A stretch of 7,641 nt of DNA, taken from NCBI GenBank assembly GCA_023267795.1, contig JAHFMP010000042.1, positions 1 to 7,641 of the forward strand, read 5' to 3'. The translations under genes and the position numbers were made by a program. The notes under the pieces are model-generated. The model saw only the letters and a program-made list of their open reading frames with translations. It was not told the origin of the DNA and did not search any database. This document shows positions 1 to 4,852 of the stretch, one piece after another (position 1 is the first letter of the stretch; the number at the start of each line of letters is the position of its first letter). The DNA comes from Candidatus Woesearchaeota archaeon. Its GTDB lineage: Archaea; Nanobdellota; Nanobdellia; Woesearchaeales; DSVV01.

Positions 1-2
1 TA

Positions 3-175
3 GTAGAGGACAAAAATATTGTTCTGATTTTTCCGCCGCCCAAATACGCTCACTTGATTTTTTCTCTCCCCTCATTAATTAAGGGGAGAGAAAAAATCAA
101 GGAAATTAGAAAAGAATAGTAGTTGGCGGCGGAAAAATCCTGAAGAACTCATAGAATATTTTTTATGTCCTCTAC
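3..175. repeat. Long nested inverted repeat (hairpin-forming element, unidentified)
   Basis: The whole stretch folds back on itself through five perfect helices. They are 3-11 with 167-175 (GTAGAGGAC/GTCCTCTAC, 9 bp), 12-20 with 155-163 (9 bp), 21-25 with 144-148 (5 bp), 26-40 with 125-139 (GATTTTTCCGCCGCC and its complement, 15 bp) and 54-72 with 82-100 (19 bp, closing a 9-nt loop at 73-81). Bulges of 3, 6 and 4 nt lie only on the right arm, and an asymmetric internal loop (41-53 versus 101-124) separates the apical helix. No ORF of useful length lies inside. It could be a structured non-coding RNA or a MITE-like element: GAGGAC/GTCCTC is flanked by TA on both sides, as expected for a TA target duplication, but TA is common in AT-rich DNA. 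It does not resemble tRNA, 5S, SRP or RNase P RNA as far as I can tell. The pairing is certain; the function is unknown. Confidence 0.8.
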
Positions 176-313
176 AAAATTAGAAGAGACCAAACTGTCT
201 TAGATTTTGACTGGTAATCTTCGATTAAAAACAACATTGCAGGAAATTTTACCAATAATTGGAGTGCAGATCGAAACGTATTGAAATTTTCAATATAATG
301 GGACACTAATTCT
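176..313. other. Non-coding stretch between the hairpin element and carS
   Basis: This is the 3' flank of the lipid operon, because carS ends at 314 on the minus strand. I see no coding frame of useful length. It contains a short palindrome TATTGAAA-T-TTTCAATA at 279-295 and a smaller one, CCAATAATTGG, at 252-262. Either could lie in the 3' untranslated region of the operon transcript. On the minus strand a T5 run near 229-233 is the only poly-T tract that might act as an archaeal terminator, and it is weak. Confidence 0.5.
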
Positions 314-871
314 TTACCACTTCGTTTCTCTAATGCCAATCCAAAATCCGATATGATTAAAGAATATGTGAAATAATGGTGTGATGATAAGTAAAAAAAT
401 AATCATCTGCCAACTTGGCACTTTGATAAGTGACACAAAAATAAGCCCACCAATCACTAAATCAATCTGATCCCAGGGAAACCATGATTCCCCTGGTTTG
501 ATATTTCTGCGTCTCTTGAAAAAGGATTTGGCAAGATCGCCGAACAAAACACCAAAGCCGATCAAAAATCCGATTATGATGAAAGATTGTTCATTGTAGT
601 TGAAGAAACTTATTTCTTGGAAGAAGAGACTACTTTTATACAGCAGATTTTGGATATATACTGCGAAGATTGCTGCAAAAATTCCAAAGAAAAATCCTCT
701 GTAAGTTTTATGGCTTCCGAAAATAGGTTTTCCATCAAACCATTTTTTGTTGAAATCAACAGGACAATTAAGGAAATTTATTTTTCTGACAAACACAGGC
801 ATCATGTTTGCGATTGCTGCCGGAATCATTAAGTAAATGCCGATCAGCAGGAATTGTATTGCAGTGGTCAT
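314..871 (-). CDS. carS: CDP-archaeol synthase (CTP:2,3-di-O-geranylgeranylglyceryl phosphate cytidylyltransferase)
   Basis: This integral membrane enzyme uses CTP to activate 2,3-di-O-geranylgeranylglyceryl phosphate to CDP-archaeol, the common precursor of archaeal phospholipid head groups. The 185-aa protein shows the family motifs: KPIFGSHKTYRG at 48-59 and a long cytosolic signature at 101-142. That signature includes GDLAKSFFKRRR (111-122), KPG (125-127), W130 and DQxD (134-137) followed by GG. These match the CarS/DUF46 (UPF0290) family, which is distantly related to bacterial CdsA. Hydrophobic segments lie near 5-25, 58-75, 96-110, 138-150 and 155-178. The length is near or slightly above the family norm. 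It is the last gene of the operon. Only 4 nt separate it from the upstream synthase, and a GTGAT Shine-Dalgarno-like stretch on the minus strand (875-879) overlaps the preceding stop codon, suggesting translational coupling. Identification is firm. Confidence 0.95.
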   Translation of the reverse strand: MTTAIQFLLIGIYLMIPAAIANMMPVFVRKINFLNCPVDFNKKWFDGKPIFGSHKTYRGFFFGIFAAIFAVYIQNLLYKSSLFFQEISFFNYNEQSFIIIGFLIGFGVLFGDLAKSFFKRRRNIKPGESWFPWDQIDLVIGGLIFVSLIKVPSWQMIIFLLIITPLFHIFFNHIGFWIGIRETKW

Positions 872-875
872 TATA

Positions 876-1397
876 TCACTTCTTCACTTTTTTCGAACTC
901 ATCATCGCAAATCCCATGAAAATATATGCAATAAGCACATACTCAATGGGATATGTTGTTTTCAAATGAACAATAAATAAAATAGGAAATAAAAAACCAT
1001 TAACAGTGATTGGGACTCCTTCAAAATATTCATGATTTTCTGTAATATTAAATCTGCTAAGCCGCAACATTCCTGCGCTAGTGAAGAAAAGAAGAATAAT
1101 GATTTCCCACCATGCCTGTAATCCAAGCGCATAGCCGAACACTGCAGGTGCAATACCAAACGAGACAATATCTGATAATGAGTCCAACTCTTTTCCGAAA
1201 TGTTTTCCCTGCTCTGACACTCTCTTACTCATTCTCGCAATTTTACCATCCAAAAAATCAAATATCATTGCAACAAAAAGAAAAATTGCTGCATACATAA
1301 AAGAGTGTGCAATTGCATAAAAGATGCATAACATGCCACAGATCAGATTTCCAATAGTGAAAAAATCAGCAATTTTTAGGATATTACACATTTTCAT
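876..1397 (-). CDS. CDP-alcohol phosphatidyltransferase, archaetidylserine synthase type
   Basis: It would condense CDP-archaeol with L-serine to give archaetidylserine, releasing CMP, in the membrane. With the start used here (173 aa) the CDP-alcohol phosphotransferase signature is D47xxD50-G51xxA54-R55...G68xxxD72xxxD76, covering all four catalytic/metal-binding aspartates. It is followed by SFGIAPA (79-85), typical of the serine-using PssA branch rather than the glycerol-phosphate or inositol branches. The spacing between AR and G68 is 12 residues, longer than the usual 7-8. About five to six hydrophobic segments follow the normal fold. The frame stays open to an ATG at 1433, but that would overlap the decarboxylase gene by 50 nt. 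I prefer ATG 1397, preceded on the minus strand by GGTGAG at 1402-1407 (4-nt spacer) and giving a 14-nt overlap; ATG 1391 is also possible. The substrate is inferred from motif and from the adjacent decarboxylase. Confidence 0.9.
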   Translation of the reverse strand: MKMCNILKIADFFTIGNLICGMLCIFYAIAHSFMYAAIFLFVAMIFDFLDGKIARMSKRVSEQGKHFGKELDSLSDIVSFGIAPAVFGYALGLQAWWEIIILLFFTSAGMLRLSRFNITENHEYFEGVPITVNGFLFPILFIVHLKTTYPIEYVLIAYIFMGFAMMSSKKVKK

Positions 1398-2025
1398 GTA
1401 TCTCACCAATAACTGTTTCAGCAATCTGGACAATATCTCCTTCTTTTACCATGAGCTTTATTTTTGGAATGATCAAAGCACATTGACTCCCTAAATTAAT
1501 CAAACCGAGTATATCTCCTCGATTTATTGACTGCTGCTCTTTCACGAAACACTCAATTCGTCTTGCCAAATAGCCTGCGATTTGAATGACCTTACACGAA
1601 ATTTTGCCTTTTATCAGTATTTCGTTTCTTTCATTTTCAAAAAAGCACTGCATGTTGTGAACATCATTCACTGCGTTGAAAAATTTGCCTTTTGTGTATT
1701 TTATATGTTCTACTGCTCCTGAAATTGGTGCACGCTGCCAATGAATATTGTAGACATGCAATCTTATAAGAATAATGTAGCCCTTCTCTGCAACATCTTT
1801 GGTAAACAATGGAATTTTTCCAAACATTCCTTTTTCCGCAGTATATTTTTGACCTTTTTTGAATTCATAGATTCGTGCTATGTTGCCGTTTGCAGGACTG
1901 AGAATAAGATTTTCTCTACTGGGAATTATTGGATTTGGATTTCTGAGAAAGTAAAAACGCCAAAGGAAGAGAATTATTGCTAAAGTTCCTGCAAGAATAC
2001 TGGCTATTGTTATAAAGATTTCCAT
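1384..2025 (-). CDS. asd: Archaetidylserine decarboxylase (phosphatidylserine decarboxylase family)
   Basis: This pyruvoyl enzyme would decarboxylate archaetidylserine to archaetidylethanolamine. The 213-aa protein belongs to the short (type II/archaeal) phosphatidylserine decarboxylase group. It has an N-terminal membrane segment (about 3-22), then FLRNP (26-30), SPANG (43-47), NIHWQRAP (93-100, with H95), KGKF (112-115), ENERN (130-134), ARRIE (154-158) and the self-cleavage site LGS at 178-180. At LGS, cleavage before S180 would create the pyruvoyl group of a small alpha subunit. The usual PADG motif reads PANG, with Asn at position 46 where the family normally has Asp. The frame extends to an ATG at 2061, but a TATA box (TTTATATA on the minus strand, 2047-2054) lies inside that extension, about 26 nt before ATG 2025. 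I therefore place a leaderless start at 2025. It is the first gene of the lipid operon. The family assignment is firm; activity depends on tolerance of the Asn. Confidence 0.92.
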   Translation of the reverse strand: MEIFITIASILAGTLAIILFLWRFYFLRNPNPIIPSRENLILSPANGNIARIYEFKKGQKYTAEKGMFGKIPLFTKDVAEKGYIILIRLHVYNIHWQRAPISGAVEHIKYTKGKFFNAVNDVHNMQCFFENERNEILIKGKISCKVIQIAGYLARRIECFVKEQQSINRGDILGLINLGSQCALIIPKIKLMVKEGDIVQIAETVIGEIHENV

Positions 2026-2044
2026 ACTGCTTTTTTCTGTTGAG

Positions 2045-2054
2045 TATATATAAA
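2045..2054 (-). promoter_or_regulatory. TATA box for the lipid operon
   Basis: On the minus strand this reads TTTATATATA, with its centre about 26 nt from ATG 2025. That is the archaeal TATA-to-transcription-start distance and predicts a leaderless decarboxylase mRNA. The element reads TATATATAAA on the plus strand, so it could also serve the divergent DUF192 gene, giving a start site near 2076 and a leader of about 27-36 nt. Confidence 0.6.
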
Positions 2055-2095
2055 TTTTCACAAAAATAAAGCGTAAAACATAAGAACTTTGTCAA

Positions 2096-2111
2096 TCTTA
2101 TCATGATAAGA
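2096..2111. promoter_or_regulatory. 16-bp perfect palindrome at the DUF192 start (possible operator)
   Basis: TCTTATCATGATAAGA is identical to its reverse complement. It covers the ATG at 2103 and ends directly before the in-frame ATG at 2112. Its position between the divergent TATA element and the coding region suggests a binding site for a dimeric regulator, but the AT-rich context makes chance occurrence possible. No second copy was noticed in the window. Confidence 0.35.
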
Positions 2112-2540
2112 ATGAAACGCCTGCTTATTGTTTTTTTATTTTTGTTGTTTTTATCTGGCTGCACTTCTCAGCAAAATACTGTAACTATTAAAACAGCGAC
2201 AGAAGAAATAAAACTTTTTGTTGAAGTCGCTGACAACATTGAAGAACAGGCGACAGGACTTATGTATCGGACAGAACTTGCTTCTGATCAAGGCATGCTT
2301 TTTGTTTTTGAAGAAGAAAAACAGCGTATATTCTGGATGAAGAATACAAAAATTCCATTGGATATTCTATTTATTGATGCTGACGGAGTTATTGTGGACA
2401 TCAAAGAGAATTTTCAGCCATGTGTTGTGGATGATTGTGAAAAATATTATTCAAAATCAGCACAATATGCACTAGAAGTGAATGCAGGATTTGTGAGAAA
2501 GAATGGGATTGTCATTGGAGATACTCTTGCTATTGAGTAA
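2103..2540 (+). CDS. DUF192 family protein with lipoprotein-type signal peptide
   Basis: This is a 145-aa DUF192 protein. The N-terminus is a classic export signal: basic n-region (MIRMKR), a hydrophobic stretch of about 7-18 and a lipobox LSGC ending at Cys20. It is therefore probably membrane-anchored on the outer face, although archaeal lipid attachment is less well defined than in bacteria. The mature part carries the family pattern: VEVADNIEEQATGLMYR (41-57), GMLFVFE (64-70), FWMKNTKIPLDILFID (77-92), a C-x4-C pair (C106 and C111), and ALEVNAGF (122-129) followed by GD. The molecular role of DUF192 is not established. The two cysteines after QP could pair in the oxidising exterior, which is speculation. 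ATG 2112 is an equally good start: there is no Shine-Dalgarno site before either, and it still leaves MKRLL plus the hydrophobic core. Confidence 0.88.
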   Translation: MIRMKRLLIVFLFLLFLSGCTSQQNTVTIKTATEEIKLFVEVADNIEEQATGLMYRTELASDQGMLFVFEEEKQRIFWMKNTKIPLDILFIDADGVIVDIKENFQPCVVDDCEKYYSKSAQYALEVNAGFVRKNGIVIGDTLAIE

Positions 2541-2550
2541 ATTTTAAATA
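2541..2550 (+). promoter_or_regulatory. TATA box for the M50 protease gene
   Basis: ATTTTAAATA is centred near 2546. Transcription would start near 2572, giving a leader of only about 4 nt before ATG 2576. No Shine-Dalgarno sequence is visible, which agrees with a near-leaderless mRNA independent of the DUF192 gene just upstream. Confidence 0.5.
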
Positions 2551-2575
2551 GATTGAGTTAAAGAGTGCTATCTCT

Positions 2576-3214
2576 ATGTACTTTGCACAACAACAACATC
2601 AGAAAAAGATTTTCGGAATTCAAACATCTGATGTTGAAATAAATGATCTTTTCAAAGGCTGGATCGTTATTAGCATTGCATTCACTATCCTACTGAATGG
2701 CATGCGTTTTGACATGGGAACAGTTCTTATTCTTTTTCTCTCTGCTGTTACAGTTGGCACAGGCTTTTTGCTTCATGAACTGGCACACAAATTCGTTGCG
2801 CAAAAATATCACTGCTGGGCAGAATTCCGCGCAGACAACACAATGCTGCTCTTTTCGTTATTTTCTGCAATGCTGGGCTTTATTTTTGCAGCACCTGGAG
2901 CTGTAGTAATTTATGGTCCACACATTACGCCACGACAAAATGGCATTATTTCTGCTGCAGGACCATTCACAAACTATCTCTTTGCACTTGCGTTTTTAGC
3001 GCTTTTTTCTTTTGCTGGCAATCCATACCTGCAGGCAACTGCCTCATACGGTTTTCTGATAAACAGCTGGCTTGGGTTTTTCAACATGATACCATTTCTG
3101 AATTTTGATGGTGCGAAAATTTTTCGCTGGAATTATTTTGTTTGGGGTGGAATGGTATGTATTGGTATAGGGCTTCTTGTTATGAAAATGATTCTTTTTG
3201 GCAACAGCATATAG
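2576..3214 (+). CDS. M50 family intramembrane metalloprotease (site-2 protease homologue)
   Basis: This polytopic membrane protein (212 aa) has the hallmarks of M50 zinc metalloproteases. The zinc/catalytic motif HELAH sits at 67-71 within a hydrophobic helix, and the third ligand region NMIPFLNFDGAK is at 170-181 (N-x2-P-x4-DG, with D178 the expected ligand). A conserved AAGPFTN (127-133) precedes another membrane helix. About six membrane segments are visible (28-43, 49-72, 89-112, 124-147, 158-177, 187-207). There is no PDZ or CBS domain, so it is a minimal core enzyme of the type common in archaea. Family members cleave membrane-embedded segments, often of regulators; no substrate can be named. 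A 35-bp gap separates it from the DUF192 gene. Its stop codon is the first base pairs of a hairpin (3214-3250), and a winged-helix gene follows. Confidence 0.9.
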   Translation: MYFAQQQHQKKIFGIQTSDVEINDLFKGWIVISIAFTILLNGMRFDMGTVLILFLSAVTVGTGFLLHELAHKFVAQKYHCWAEFRADNTMLLFSLFSAMLGFIFAAPGAVVIYGPHITPRQNGIISAAGPFTNYLFALAFLALFSFAGNPYLQATASYGFLINSWLGFFNMIPFLNFDGAKIFRWNYFVWGGMVCIGIGLLVMKMILFGNSI

Positions 3215-3250
3215 AGAATTTTGAATAACCTGTCTAATGTCAAAATTCTC
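3214..3250. repeat. Inverted repeat / stem-loop at the protease stop codon
   Basis: GAGAATTTTGA (3214-3224) is the perfect complement of TCAAAATTCTC (3240-3250), giving an 11-bp stem with a 15-nt loop. It begins on the last base of the protease stop codon. No U-tract follows, so it is not a bacterial-type intrinsic terminator. It may shape the 3' end of the protease mRNA. Confidence 0.6.
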
Positions 3251-3251
3251 A

Positions 3252-3303
3252 ATAGATGCCTTTGAATAAAACGTCCAGAAATAGGTTATTCAAAGTCATC
3301 TAT
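3252..3303. repeat. 18-bp inverted repeat / stem-loop upstream of the winged-helix gene
   Basis: Bases 3252-3269 pair with 3286-3303 at 17 of 18 positions; the single mismatch is 3259 with 3296. The loop is 16 nt. The right arm (3284-3294) is also perfectly complementary to 3220-3230 in the preceding stem-loop, so the two folds compete. The element ends about 34 nt before the TATA box of the winged-helix gene. It could act as RNA in the protease 3' UTR or as DNA upstream of that promoter. Confidence 0.65.
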
Positions 3304-3336
3304 AAAACAGATTATTTATAAATAAACTACCCAAAG

Positions 3337-3345
3337 TTTTATATA
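3337..3345 (+). promoter_or_regulatory. TATA box (with BRE-like purines) for the winged-helix gene
   Basis: TTTTATATA is preceded by CCAAAG, a plausible TFB-recognition element. It is centred about 29 nt before ATG 3370, predicting a near-leaderless transcript. Confidence 0.65.
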
Positions 3346-3369
3346 CCCCCTTGGATTACTATTATCTAT

Positions 3370-3564
3370 ATGGGACAACAAGAAGTTTATAATTTTTTGA
3401 AAGAAAATAAAAATAAATGGTTTACTTCCAAACAAATCAGTGAAAGCATTCGTGTTTCTATCGGCTCTGTTACTATGAGTTTAAAGAAATTACGGAAGAG
3501 TCAGCTTGTAAAATATAAGAATACTGGAAAAAGAAACGAGTTTAAGTACATGTTTAAGCCGTAA
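3370..3564 (+). CDS. Small winged helix-turn-helix protein
   Basis: This 64-aa protein consists of a single winged-helix domain. A first helix (about 2-13) leads to the pattern WFTSKQISESIRVSIGSVTMSLKKL (17-41), a helix-turn-helix whose recognition helix runs about 30-42. A basic two-strand wing follows (46-62: QLVKYKNTGKRNEFKYMF). The layout resembles MarR/ArsR/TrmB-like DNA-binding domains of archaea, with no effector or dimerisation domain, so it probably works as a dimer or as a small basal regulator. It has its own strong TATA box and stands alone; the next gene converges on it. The competing hairpins and the inverted repeat just upstream are natural candidates for autoregulation, but that is inference. 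The DNA-binding role is likely; the target is unknown. Confidence 0.8.
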   Translation: MGQQEVYNFLKENKNKWFTSKQISESIRVSIGSVTMSLKKLRKSQLVKYKNTGKRNEFKYMFKP

Positions 3565-3575
3565 TATTAAGCCAT

Positions 3576-3591
3576 AAAAATCAAACAAAAA
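3576..3591 (-). terminator. Possible poly-T terminator for RNase P component 4
   Basis: Read on the minus strand, two T5 runs (3587-3591 and 3576-3580) lie 19-36 nt past the stop codon of the RNase P gene. This is the kind of T-rich tract at which archaeal RNA polymerase terminates. It sits in the short convergent gap. Confidence 0.35.
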
Positions 3592-3609
3592 GGCAAGGAC
3601 ATAAAATTC

Positions 3610-3897
3610 TCAATACCCAAACCGCATCCACTTGCCACAGCTTTTGCAAGTGTACGTAATTGTTTTTCCAGTAGTACGGACTGTATAGTTTTTTCCAGGA
3701 ATAAAATAAGCATAACAATGCCTGCAGAAACGTCTTTTTAATTCCAGAGGAATCTTTATTTTTGCTTTTAAGGAAAGTTTTCTGACGAGCGTGATATAGC
3801 GCTTTGCGAGTTCTGGATTTTTATTTTTGATATTCTCTGCTTCTTCAAAGAGATGCTGTATTCGTGCAAGGATTCTGGTTTTGAATTTTTTATCCAT
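3610..3897 (-). CDS. rnp4: Ribonuclease P protein component 4 (Rpp21/Rpr2 family)
   Basis: This is one of the protein cofactors that, with RNase P RNA, removes 5' leaders from pre-tRNAs; in archaea it pairs with Rnp1/Rpp29. The 95-aa protein has the N-terminal helical region RIQHLFEEAE (12-21) followed by PELAKRYITLVRKLSLK (28-44), then RRFCRHC (55-61) and YTCKSCGKWMR (82-92). The four cysteines C58, C61, C84 and C87 form the family's zinc ribbon. PGKNYTVR (67-74) is the usual linker strand. Length is typical of a minimal member. AAGGAG on the minus strand (3901-3906) lies 3 nt before the ATG, a close but recognisable Shine-Dalgarno site. A TATA-like TTATACG (3934-3940, minus strand) would give a short leader containing it. 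Identification is firm. Confidence 0.93.
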   Translation of the reverse strand: MDKKFKTRILARIQHLFEEAENIKNKNPELAKRYITLVRKLSLKAKIKIPLELKRRFCRHCYAYFIPGKNYTVRTTGKTITYTCKSCGKWMRFGY

Positions 3898-3900
3898 TAT

Positions 3901-3906
3901 CTCCTT
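3901..3906 (-). promoter_or_regulatory. Shine-Dalgarno site of rnp4
   Basis: The minus strand reads AAGGAG-ATA-ATG. This is one of the few recognisable Shine-Dalgarno sites at a non-operonic start in the window. It fixes the start at 3897 and implies a leadered mRNA. Confidence 0.55.
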
Positions 3907-3974
3907 ATTTTTGATTTGTATTAATTAATGTTTCGTATAATGAAAATAACAAATATTTTTTTGTTTTCCATTAA

Positions 3975-3983
3975 TTATTTAAA
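3975..3983 (+). promoter_or_regulatory. TATA box for the NFACT gene
   Basis: TTATTTAAA is centred about 27 nt before ATG 4006, predicting a leaderless message beginning at that ATG. An earlier ATG at 3987 is out of frame and reaches a stop after 11 codons, so 4006 is the start. Confidence 0.55.
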
Positions 3984-4005
3984 GCATGAACGTTGAAGAA
4001 AATTT

Positions 4006-4806
4006 ATGCAAATCTCCTTAAATTTCACCAAATCAGTGCCTGAAAATGCTGCTATTTATTATGAAAAGGCAAAAAAAGCAAAAAAGAAGTTAGATGGAGT
4101 AAAAAAAGCACTGGAAATCAGCAAAGAAAAACTTGTTCAGGCACTTCTCAATCAGGAAAAACAAACCAGAGAAACAGAAAGACTAATCCACGAGCAGGAA
4201 AAACAATTCCAACACAGAACAAAAAAAGAATGGTATGAAAAATTCCACTGGTTTTATTCTTCAGAAGAATTTTTAGTCATTGGAGGCAGGGATGCCATTA
4301 CAAATGAAATCATTATAAAAAAACACACTGATCCGAAAGATTTTGTGTTTCATACTGATTTGCAGGGAAGCCCGTTTTTTGTCATTAAAACAAACAACAA
4401 ACAGCCTGGAGAATCAACACTGACAGAAGCTGCATCTGCAACCGCGATATACAGCAAAGCATGGAAACTTGGATTTGCGGATAGCAAAGTTGGCTGGGTA
4501 TTGCCAGAGCAGGTTACAAAAACAACAAAGCATGGGGAATATATCACAAGAGGTGCGTTTGTCATTACTGGAAAAATGCAGTATGTTGGCCATGATATGT
4601 GCTTTGCAATTGGTGTCGAACAAGGAAAAATCATAGCTGGACCGTATTCTGCAATCAAACAGCATGCAGAGCAGTATGTTGAAATAATACAAGGTGATGA
4701 AAAGCCAAGCGATCTTGCAAAACAAGTGAAAGGTATTTTAAAGGCAGGAACCTTTGATGAGATTATTCGAATGCTTCCCAGTGGAAATTGCAAGGTGAAA
4801 AAGTGA
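4006..4806 (+). CDS. NFACT-R domain protein: RqcH/NEMF C-terminal half only
   Basis: Full-length archaeal RqcH (NFACT) binds stalled 60S/50S-peptidyl-tRNA complexes and directs C-terminal tailing in ribosome quality control. This 266-aa protein matches only its C-terminal portion. It begins inside the middle region (SVPENAAIYYEKAKKAKKKL, 10-29), continues as a charged coiled coil to about 75, then has the NFACT-R/DUF814 core. Motifs are YEKFHWFYSSEEFLVIGGRD (77-96), TNEIIIKKH (99-107), HTDLQGSPFFVIK (116-128), EAASATAIYSKAWK (141-154), GWVLPEQVTK (163-172) and GEYITRGAFVITGKMQY (177-193). A C-terminal segment ends in LPSGNCKV. The NFACT-N (FbpA-like) and helix-hairpin-helix domains are absent. 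Only about 100 bp separate it from the divergent rnp4, and its own TATA box sits at the right distance, so this looks like a genuine short gene rather than a decayed one. It may work in RNA/ribosome binding without tailing, or with a separately encoded N-terminal half. Confidence 0.9.
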   Translation: MQISLNFTKSVPENAAIYYEKAKKAKKKLDGVKKALEISKEKLVQALLNQEKQTRETERLIHEQEKQFQHRTKKEWYEKFHWFYSSEEFLVIGGRDAITNEIIIKKHTDPKDFVFHTDLQGSPFFVIKTNNKQPGESTLTEAASATAIYSKAWKLGFADSKVGWVLPEQVTKTTKHGEYITRGAFVITGKMQYVGHDMCFAIGVEQGKIIAGPYSAIKQHAEQYVEIIQGDEKPSDLAKQVKGILKAGTFDEIIRMLPSGNCKVKK

Positions 4807-4818
4807 ATAACCAAAAGC

Positions 4819-4826
4819 TTATTATA
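4819..4826 (+). promoter_or_regulatory. TATA box for the NAD(P)H-hydrate dehydratase gene
   Basis: TTATTATA is preceded by CCAAAAGC (BRE-like). Transcription would begin near 4849, only about 4 nt before ATG 4853. A T6 run at 4831-4836 follows and could terminate transcripts from the NFACT gene. Confidence 0.5.
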
Positions 4827-4852
4827 GTTGTTTTTTCCAAAAATAACATTGT

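Noticed and set aside
54..100. Apical 19-bp hairpin with T6/A6 arms read as an intrinsic terminator
   Set aside because: The T and A runs lie inside the stem rather than after it on either strand, and it is embedded in a larger nested structure, so it does not have the terminator layout.
587..832. Plus-strand open frame opposite carS
   Set aside because: It lies wholly within the confidently identified carS gene on the other strand and has no recognisable motif.
1398..1433. Upstream start of the archaetidylserine synthase at 1433
   Set aside because: It would overlap the decarboxylase gene by 50 nt and adds residues not expected in the family, while ATG 1397 has a GGTGAG Shine-Dalgarno site.
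3214..3303. CRISPR-like repeat array
   Set aside because: The TTTGAATAA motif is short, occurs in both orientations and lacks regular spacers.
3987..4022. Short ORF starting at ATG 3987 before the NFACT gene
   Set aside because: It is only 11 codons, out of frame with the gene, and would lie upstream of the predicted transcription start.
4350..4814. Minus-strand 154-aa open frame opposite the NFACT gene
   Set aside because: It is antisense to a gene with clear conserved motifs. Its Cys/Ser-rich composition is typical of a shadow frame.
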